10,249 nucleotides of DNA, taken from AR12 sp036265915 (GTDB taxonomy: Bacteria; Methylomirabilota; Methylomirabilia; Rokubacteriales; CSP1-6). Location: assembly GCA_036265915.1 (NCBI GenBank), contig DATAOC010000092.1, positions 1-10,249 of the forward strand, written 5' to 3'. The notes below the pieces were generated by a model. It ran no database searches, was not told where the DNA came from, and saw only the letters and a list, made by a program, of their open reading frames with translations. Positions 5,371-10,249 of this stretch are shown piece after piece; the first letter of the stretch is position 1; each line of letters begins with the position of its first letter. The position numbers and the translations under genes were made by a program.

Positions 5371-7308
5371 ATGGCCACCGTCGTGTCTGCCGTCGAGATG
5401 GGGGCGCGTCAGCGTGAGATCTCGGTGTCCGAGTTCTTCACGAAGAACCGCCACCTGCTCGGATTCGACAATCCGCGCAAGGCGCTGCTCACGTGCGTGA
5501 AGGAGGCCGTCGACAACGCGCTCGACGCGGCGGAAGAAGCTGGCATCCTGCCGGATGTCGTCGTGACGCTCGAGGTCGTGGCCGCCGACGGCGCGCCGCC
5601 GCCGCCGGCCAGCCAGGCGACGCGCTTCCGCGTGACCGTCATCGACAACGGTCCCGGCATCGTGCGCCAGCAGATCCCGCCCATCTTCGCCAAGCTGCTC
5701 TACGGCTCGAAGTTCCACCGGCTGCGCATGAGCCGTGGGCAGCAGGGCATCGGCATCTCGGCGGCCGGCATGTACGCGCAGCTGACCACCGGCAAGGCCG
5801 TGCAGATCATCTCGCGCACGGGCCCGCGCGCCGCCGGCCACTACTTCGAGGTGTCGATCGACACCAAGAAGAACGAGCCGCGCATCTTCGAGAGCAAGAA
5901 GATCGACTGGGAGCATCCGCGCGGCACGCAGGTCACGCTCGAGATCGAGGGACGCTACCAGAAGGGACGCGCCTCGGTGGACGAGTACCTCGAGCAGACG
6001 GCCATCGCCAACCCGCACGTCGATCTCGTCTACCACACGCCGGAGGGCGATACCCGGAAGTTCCCGCGCACGATCCAGGAGCTGCCGCCGCAGCCGAAGG
6101 AGATCAAGCCGCATCCGTACGGCATCGAGTTCGGCGCGCTGCTGCGCATGCTGCAGGACACCAAGAGCCAGACGCTGGCCGCGTTCCTGGCCGGCGACTT
6201 CAGCCGCGTGTCGACCGCGGTCGCCGAGGAGATCTGCAAGACCGCCAAGCTGTCGCCGGCCGCCAAGCCGCGGAACATCCACGGCACGGACGCGGAAGCG
6301 CTCTACAAGGCGATCCAGGCGACCAAGATCATGGCGCCGCCGTCGAACTGCATCTCGCCGATCGGCGAGAAGGCGATCCTGCACGGCCTCTACAAGCAGA
6401 TCAAGGGCGACTTCTACACCGCGGTGACGCGCCCGCCGTCGGTGTATCGCGGCAACCCGTTCGTGATCGAGGCGGGGCTGGCGTACGGCAAGGGGCCGGA
6501 GCAGCCGGGCGCCGCGCCGGAGGCGCCGGCGGCGCCGCTGGCCGAGGGCGAGCAGGTCGACGACGACGCCGAGCTCGCGCGCGTGATCCGCTACGCCAAC
6601 CGCGTGCCATTGCTCTACCAGCAGTCGGCGTGCGCGACGTTCAAGGCGGTCCTCGAGACGGCGTGGCGCAACTACGGCATCACGCAGTCGCGCGGCGCCC
6701 TGCCGGCCGGGCCCATGGTCATCTTCGTCCACATGGCCTCGGTGTGGGTGCCCTTCACGAGCGAGTCCAAGGAAGCGATCGCCGACTACGACGAGATCCG
6801 CAAGGACATCAAGCTGGCGCTCCAGGAGTGCGGGCGCCGGCTCGGCGTCTTCCTGCGGCGCCGCGAGCGCGCCAAGAGCGAGTTCCGGCGCCGCAACATC
6901 TTCGAGCTCTACATCGAGGAGGTCGTGGAGGCCTGCGCCCGCCTCAAGGGCGGGAAGCTGCCGAAAGAGAAGCTGAAGGCGCAGCTCTCCAGGATCGCCG
7001 CGAAGCGGACGGGCGGCGCCCGCGTCGATGAGATCCTCGGCAAGCGCAGCGGTCCCGAGGGGCTGCCGCACTCGATCATCGTCACGCCGGACGGCACCGA
7101 GGGCGAGGCGCCGACGCTGCCCGATCTCGCGCCGAGCGAGACCGGACCGGCCGAGGCGCCGCGCGCCGAGCCGCCGATCCCGGAGGCGCCGGCGGCGGTG
7201 AAGGTGGCGCGCGGCACGCGCAAGCGGGCATCGGGCACGGTTGCGGCGAAGGCGAAGGGCAAGACGGTGAAGGTGAAGGCCAGGGCGCCGAAGCGGAAGA
7301 CGAGGTAG
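5371..7308 (+). CDS. top6B: DNA topoisomerase VI subunit B (type IIB, GHKL ATPase)
   Basis: The 645-residue ATPase subunit of topoisomerase VI. It dimerises on ATP binding, captures the transported DNA segment and drives the A subunit to pass it through a double-strand break. The GHKL Bergerat fold is intact: N-box Glu45/Asn49 (KEAVDNALDA), Asp92 with DNGPGI (92-97), and the ATP-lid segment SRGQQGIGISAAG (121-133) that is characteristic of Top6B. An H2TH region (about 248-330) and a transducer domain (about 331-530) follow, with the likely switch Lys467 in FTSESKEAI. An Ala/Pro-rich insert (376-392) interrupts the transducer just before the YANRVPLL motif. The C terminus is unusual: a Pro/Ala/Glu-rich linker (about 575-610) and then a basic tail (611-645, 15 Lys/Arg in 35), which makes the protein longer than many archaeal forms. 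The A subunit follows after 2 nt, so the two are co-expressed. The family is mainly archaeal and plant, with scattered bacterial members. Confidence 0.95.
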   Translation: MATVVSAVEMGARQREISVSEFFTKNRHLLGFDNPRKALLTCVKEAVDNALDAAEEAGILPDVVVTLEVVAADGAPPPPASQATRFRVTVIDNGPGIVRQQIPPIFAKLLYGSKFHRLRMSRGQQGIGISAAGMYAQLTTGKAVQIISRTGPRAAGHYFEVSIDTKKNEPRIFESKKIDWEHPRGTQVTLEIEGRYQKGRASVDEYLEQTAIANPHVDLVYHTPEGDTRKFPRTIQELPPQPKEIKPHPYGIEFGALLRMLQDTKSQTLAAFLAGDFSRVSTAVAEEICKTAKLSPAAKPRNIHGTDAEALYKAIQATKIMAPPSNCISPIGEKAILHGLYKQIKGDFYTAVTRPPSVYRGNPFVIEAGLAYGKGPEQPGAAPEAPAAPLAEGEQVDDDAELARVIRYANRVPLLYQQSACATFKAVLETAWRNYGITQSRGALPAGPMVIFVHMASVWVPFTSESKEAIADYDEIRKDIKLALQECGRRLGVFLRRRERAKSEFRRRNIFELYIEEVVEACARLKGGKLPKEKLKAQLSRIAAKRTGGARVDEILGKRSGPEGLPHSIIVTPDGTEGEAPTLPDLAPSETGPAEAPRAEPPIPEAPAAVKVARGTRKRASGTVAAKAKGKTVKVKARAPKRKTR

Positions 7309-7310
7309 GC

Positions 7311-8411
7311 ATGGCGAAGGCGAAGACGAGCGGCGTGGTCGAGAAGAAGCTGGTCGGCATCGCCGACACGGTCATCACGGCCGCCGACCGCAGCAAGGAC
7401 CCGACGCTGCTCATCCCCGTGCGCAGTCTCGCGAACGTCAACTTCAGCGAGAAGCGCGGCATCATCGAGCTCGGCAAACGCAAGCAGGAACGGTCGTTCT
7501 TCAACGTGGCCATGGCCAAGAAGTTCATGCAGACGGTGCTCGTCGCCGACGCGCTGGCCGAGCTGCAGCGCGCGAACCTCACGACCTCGCTCCGCGAGAT
7601 CTACTACCGCACCAAGCACACGATGACCGGCTCGCACGAGAACACCTTCGACGGCCAGAACGAGTCCGACCCGCTCATCGAGGATCTCGAGGTCAGCCTG
7701 GCCGCGCTGCGCGAGGAGCTGCACGTGCGCGCGGAGAACGCGGGCAGCGTGGTCGGCCCGGTCGTCCTCGACGACGACGGCGACCGTGTGGACTGCGCGC
7801 GCCTCGGCAAGGGCGGCTACTCGGTGCCGTCGATCGTGGAGCCGGAATATATCCGCATCCGCCGCTGCACCGCGGACTTCGTGCTCCTCGTCGAGAAGGG
7901 CACGCAGTGGAACCGGCTGTCGGAGGACAAGTTCTGGCGGCGCTACAACTGCGTGCTGCTGACCGGCAACGGCCAGCCGCCGCGCGGCGTGCGTCGGCTG
8001 GCGCGGCGGCTGCACGAGGAATACAAGATTCCGGTCTACGTCCTCGTCGACAACGACCCGTGGGGCTACTACATCTACTCGGTCGTCAAGCAGGGCTCCA
8101 TCAACCTCGCCTTCGAGAGCGAGCGCATGGCCATTCCGAAGGCGAAGTTCATCGGCCTCTCCAGCGCCGATCCCGACCGCTACGAGCTGCCGCGCAACGT
8201 CGGCATCAAGCTGAACGACAAGGACGTCGGCCGCGCCAAGGAGCTGCTCCGCTACCAGTGGTTCCAGAAGAAGCCGTGGCAGGAGGAGATCAAGCGCATG
8301 CTGGCGTCGGGACTCAAGTACGAGCTGGACGCGCTGGCCAACAAGGACTTCCGCTACCTCACGAAGACGTACCTGCCGAGAAAGCTTCGCGAGGAAGACT
8401 GGCTGGACTAG
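7311..8411 (+). CDS. top6A: DNA topoisomerase VI subunit A (Spo11-like cleavage subunit)
   Basis: The 366-residue DNA-cleaving subunit of topoisomerase VI, about the usual family length (roughly 370-390). The 5Y-CAP winged-helix domain carries LREIYYRTKHT (94-104); by comparison with Spo11 and archaeal Top6A the second tyrosine, Tyr99, should form the 5'-phosphotyrosyl bond. The Toprim domain carries the metal-binding residues Glu195 (LLVEKGTQWNRL) and Asp247/Asp249 (VLVDNDPWGYYIY). The C-terminal stretch (LNDKDVGRAKELL, then YQWFQKKPWQEEI) is also typical. A GAGGT ribosome binding site (7302-7306) sits within the last codons of top6B, 4 nt before ATG 7311, which fits tight coupling and production of the A2B2 complex. 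The N terminus (MAKAKTSGVVEKK) is basic. I see no frameshift or missing catalytic residue, so the enzyme is predicted active. Confidence 0.95.
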   Translation: MAKAKTSGVVEKKLVGIADTVITAADRSKDPTLLIPVRSLANVNFSEKRGIIELGKRKQERSFFNVAMAKKFMQTVLVADALAELQRANLTTSLREIYYRTKHTMTGSHENTFDGQNESDPLIEDLEVSLAALREELHVRAENAGSVVGPVVLDDDGDRVDCARLGKGGYSVPSIVEPEYIRIRRCTADFVLLVEKGTQWNRLSEDKFWRRYNCVLLTGNGQPPRGVRRLARRLHEEYKIPVYVLVDNDPWGYYIYSVVKQGSINLAFESERMAIPKAKFIGLSSADPDRYELPRNVGIKLNDKDVGRAKELLRYQWFQKKPWQEEIKRMLASGLKYELDALANKDFRYLTKTYLPRKLREEDWLD

Positions 8412-8448
8412 GCTCGGGCGCGCCTCCGTGGGATCATCTCCGCTTGGG

Positions 8449-9120
8449 ATGGACGCCCTTCTGTTCGACTTCGGCGGCACCCTCGATGCAGCCGGGCACA
8501 CCTGGAAGGAGCGGATGCTCCGGCTCTGCCGGTCGGAAGGTGTCTGCGTGACGGCCGAGCGGTTCGACCGCGCCTTCTACCAGGCCGACGACGCACTGGT
8601 GGGCGCCATCCCGGCCTCCCTCACGCTGTCCGAGACGGTCGAACGACTCGTGGCCGGGCTCGCCGCTGCACTCGATGTGGGCAACGGCGGGCGCGTCGAA
8701 CGCATCGCCGCGCGCTTCGTCGACGACGCCACCGCGTCCGTCCGGGACAACCTCGTACTGCTGTCCCGGCTGGCCGGCCGCTATCCGCTCGGGATCGTCT
8801 CGAATTTCTATGGCAACCTCGAGAGGGTATGCGGCGACCTCGGTCTCCGTCCGCTGTTCCGGGTGATCGTGGACTCCACCATCGTCGGCTGCGTGAAGCC
8901 GGATCGTCGGATCTTCGCCCACGCGCTTGCCGAGCTGGGCGTGCCCCCCGCGCGCGCGACGTTCGTCGGCGACTCGCTGCCGCGCGACATGGCCGGCGCG
9001 CGGGGCATCGGAATGCCGCACGTCTGGCTCGCGAGCGAGGCGGTGCGTGAGCCGAGCGCCTGCTGTCCCGGTGACCGCGTGATTCGCTCGCTCCAGGAGC
9101 TATCCGGGTTGCTATCATGA
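8449..9120 (+). CDS. HAD-superfamily hydrolase with a variant motif I (DFGGT)
   Basis: A 223-residue Rossmannoid HAD protein with an alpha-helical C1-type cap (about 20-100). Motif I is LLFDFGGTLD with nucleophile Asp7, but the second Asp of the usual DxDxT is Gly9. Motif II is Ser118 (GIVSNFYGN), motif III is Lys150 (CVKPDRRIF) and motif IV is GDSLPRD (Asp175, Asp180). The second Asp is the general acid/base of typical HAD phosphatases; other HAD branches such as dehalogenases and phosphonatases lack it, so the chemistry here could be atypical. I chose ATG 8449 because the conserved beta-1 strand begins right after it. GTG 8428, seven codons upstream in frame, is an alternative, and neither has a clear ribosome binding site. 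The gene starts 37 nt after top6A and overlaps the nucleotidyltransferase gene by ATGA, so its substrate is probably an intermediate of that downstream module. Confidence 0.85.
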   Translation: MDALLFDFGGTLDAAGHTWKERMLRLCRSEGVCVTAERFDRAFYQADDALVGAIPASLTLSETVERLVAGLAAALDVGNGGRVERIAARFVDDATASVRDNLVLLSRLAGRYPLGIVSNFYGNLERVCGDLGLRPLFRVIVDSTIVGCVKPDRRIFAHALAELGVPPARATFVGDSLPRDMAGARGIGMPHVWLASEAVREPSACCPGDRVIRSLQELSGLLS

Positions 9121-9821
9121 CGCGTTCGGCGCCGTGCCGCGGCGGCATCATCGCGGCGGGTGACGGACAACGCCTTCGGGCCTCGGGATTCGCGATGCCG
9201 AAGCCGCTGGTGCCGGTGGGCGGCGTGCCGCTGCTCGGGCGTGTCGTCGAGAACTTCCGGGCGGCGGGAATCACGTCACTCGTCATGATCGTCAACGAGG
9301 GAGGCACCGCCTGCCGCGACTGGGCCCGGGAGCGATTCCCCGACCTCGACATCGACGTGATCGTGAAGACGACCGCGTCGTCGCTCGAAAGCTTCCAGGA
9401 GGTCAGCCGGCGGCTCGATGGTGAGCGCGCGCTCGTCTCGACCGTCGACGCGTGGTGCCATCCGGCCGACTTCACCCGCTTCGTCGACGCCGCCCTCGGC
9501 CGACCGCCCGAGGCCAGCGTGCTGGCGGTGACGCCGCTGGTGGCCGACGAGCGCCCGCTGTGGGTCACCGTCGATGCCGACGCGCGTGTGCGCCGGATCG
9601 GCGGCGAGGTGGGCACGCACGTGACGGCCGGCATGTACCTGCTGTCGGCGCGGGCGCGCGCGGCGTCGCCGCCGGCGCTCGGGCGCCTGCGCGATTTCCT
9701 GACGTGGCTGCTGGAGCACGGCGAGCCGTTCTATGCCGAGACGATCGAGCACGTGGTCGACGTCGATCGCGCGTCCGACGTCGTGCTGGCCGAAACGCTT
9801 GCAAGAGAGGTGGACAGGTGA
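9117..9821 (+). CDS. Small nucleotidyltransferase (NTP_transferase / MobA-HddC-like fold)
   Basis: A 234-residue GT-A-like nucleotidyltransferase. The N terminus has the signature loop GGIIAAGDGQRL (9-20), followed by MPKPLVPVGGVPLL with Lys29 for phosphate binding. Asp111 in LVSTVDAW is the likely metal-binding Asp; many sugar nucleotidyltransferases have GD at this point. The segment VTVDADARVRRIG (150-162) followed by THVTAGMYLLS (167-177) is a typical strand pair, and VDVDRASDV (214-222) supplies the second acidic site. It should transfer an NMP from an NTP to a phosphorylated small molecule such as a sugar, polyol or alcohol phosphate; the nucleotide and acceptor cannot be read. ATG 9117 overlaps the HAD stop codon, and its own stop overlaps the next GTG, so translation of all three genes is probably coupled. 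An AGGAG at 9095-9099 is too far away to be an ideal ribosome binding site. Confidence 0.87.
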   Translation: MTRSAPCRGGIIAAGDGQRLRASGFAMPKPLVPVGGVPLLGRVVENFRAAGITSLVMIVNEGGTACRDWARERFPDLDIDVIVKTTASSLESFQEVSRRLDGERALVSTVDAWCHPADFTRFVDAALGRPPEASVLAVTPLVADERPLWVTVDADARVRRIGGEVGTHVTAGMYLLSARARAASPPALGRLRDFLTWLLEHGEPFYAETIEHVVDVDRASDVVLAETLAREVDR

Positions 9822-10249
9822 GCGACGCGTACTGCTGGGGAATTTTCCGAGAGCGGGAGCATTCACCGGGACGCGAGACGGACGACGGCGAGATCCTCAG
9901 GCTCACCGGCAAGCACCTCGAGGCCCGCGGATTCCAGGTGCTCCTGAAGACTGCCGAGGACGTGCTCGCCATGCCCGACGGCCGCCCGCGCGGGGTGTTC
10001 CTGATGTGCGAGCGCCCGGAGATCCTCGATCACCTGCGCACCCTGGAAACACGCGGCGTGCCTCACGTGAACTCGCCGCAGGCAATCCTCAACACGTACC
10101 GCGCGCGGATGATCGCGGTCCTCGGCGAGGCAGACGTTCGCTTCATCGACAGCCGCGTGGTGTCGACGGCGGCGGCGCCGGGCGAGATCGCGACGCTGCC
10201 GGCGTGGGTGAAGCGGGCGGACGTGCACAACACGCAGGACGGCGACGTG
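9818..10249 (+). CDS. ATP-grasp family protein, N-terminal part (runs off window)
   Basis: The first 144 codons are present and the frame is open to the last base. GTG 9818 overlaps the preceding TGA (GTGA), with AGAGG at 9806-9810 as a fair ribosome binding site. Residues 1-95 look like a pre-ATP-grasp Rossmann-like domain: CWGIF, a helix, GFQVLLK, RPRGVFLMCERPEIL, then GVPHVNSPQAILNTYRAR, where ATP-grasp enzymes commonly have a NS/P-x-A-I segment entering the first helix. Residues 128-144 (LPAWVKRADVHNTQDGDV) match the first ATP-binding strand with a candidate nucleotide-binding Lys132 followed by a D-x-H and DV pattern. Family members make acyl-phosphate intermediates and ligate carboxylates to amines or thiols. 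The metal-binding half is outside the window, so subfamily and substrate are unknown. Its coupling to a HAD hydrolase and a nucleotidyltransferase suggests a shared biosynthetic product. Confidence 0.75.
   Translation, partial: MSDAYCWGIFREREHSPGRETDDGEILRLTGKHLEARGFQVLLKTAEDVLAMPDGRPRGVFLMCERPEILDHLRTLETRGVPHVNSPQAILNTYRARMIAVLGEADVRFIDSRVVSTAAAPGEIATLPAWVKRADVHNTQDGDV

Noticed and set aside
5008..7071. 687-codon open frame on the minus strand, opposite the SDR end and top6B
   Set aside because: The translation is low-complexity Arg/Leu/Ala/Asp-rich with no recognisable domain, and lies opposite genes with full catalytic motifs. Long antisense frames are expected at this G+C because stop codons are rare.
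7093..7305. Top6B C-terminal Ala/Lys coding stretch as a DNA tandem repeat
   Set aside because: The GC-rich triplets look repetitive, but there is no fixed-length DNA unit. It is low-complexity coding sequence.
6909..8501. 530-codon open frame on the minus strand, opposite top6B end, top6A and HAD start
   Set aside because: Same composition artefact. It crosses three genuine gene boundaries on the other strand, and its peptide mirrors conserved Top6A codons.

Overview
This window looks like a chromosomal segment from a high-GC bacterium (roughly 70% G+C by eye). All ten genes are on the + strand and are packed head to tail, with four of the junctions being 4-nt GTGA or ATGA stop/start overlaps. 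The lineage cannot be fixed from the sequence. The high GC, a multidomain REC-cyclase, a predicted beta-propeller protein and a bacterial-type DNA topoisomerase VI operon would fit Candidatus Rokubacteria (Methylomirabilota) or another deep soil or sediment lineage; that placement is an inference. I see no rRNA, tRNA, CRISPR array, insertion sequence, prophage or recent-transfer signature.

Layout. (1) 2-1632, signalling: the last codons of a response-regulator receiver domain overlap a GTG-started protein that carries a duplicated histidine-kinase-type dimerisation hairpin, a REC domain and a class III nucleotidyl cyclase domain. (2) 1669-4493, envelope: a polytopic DUF2157-type membrane protein overlaps a membrane-anchored protein whose N-terminal part resembles GDYXXLXY proteins, the usual partners of DUF2157, and whose C-terminal part looks like a beta-propeller. 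(3) 4547-5296: a free-standing FabG-like short-chain dehydrogenase/reductase whose Shine-Dalgarno sequence can fold into a hairpin. (4) 5371-8411: topoisomerase VI subunit B followed 2 nt later by subunit A, both with essentially complete catalytic motifs. (5) 8449-10249: a HAD-superfamily hydrolase, a small nucleotidyltransferase and the start of an ATP-grasp protein, joined by 4-nt overlaps; the last gene runs off the end.

How they work together. The cyclase probably takes phosphorylation signals from the upstream receiver or kinase system and makes a cyclic nucleotide. Top6B and Top6A would assemble into the ATP-driven A2B2 type IIB topoisomerase. The HAD/nucleotidyltransferase/ATP-grasp set looks like a biosynthetic module (dephosphorylation, NMP transfer, ATP-dependent ligation) with unknown substrates, and is the most likely place for an undescribed pathway. 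The 74-nt leader before top6B is the only intergenic stretch with notable structure: two AAGGAGG motifs, a small GC hairpin and an AT-rich perfect palindrome touching the ribosome binding site. There is no gene-free stretch over 300 bases.
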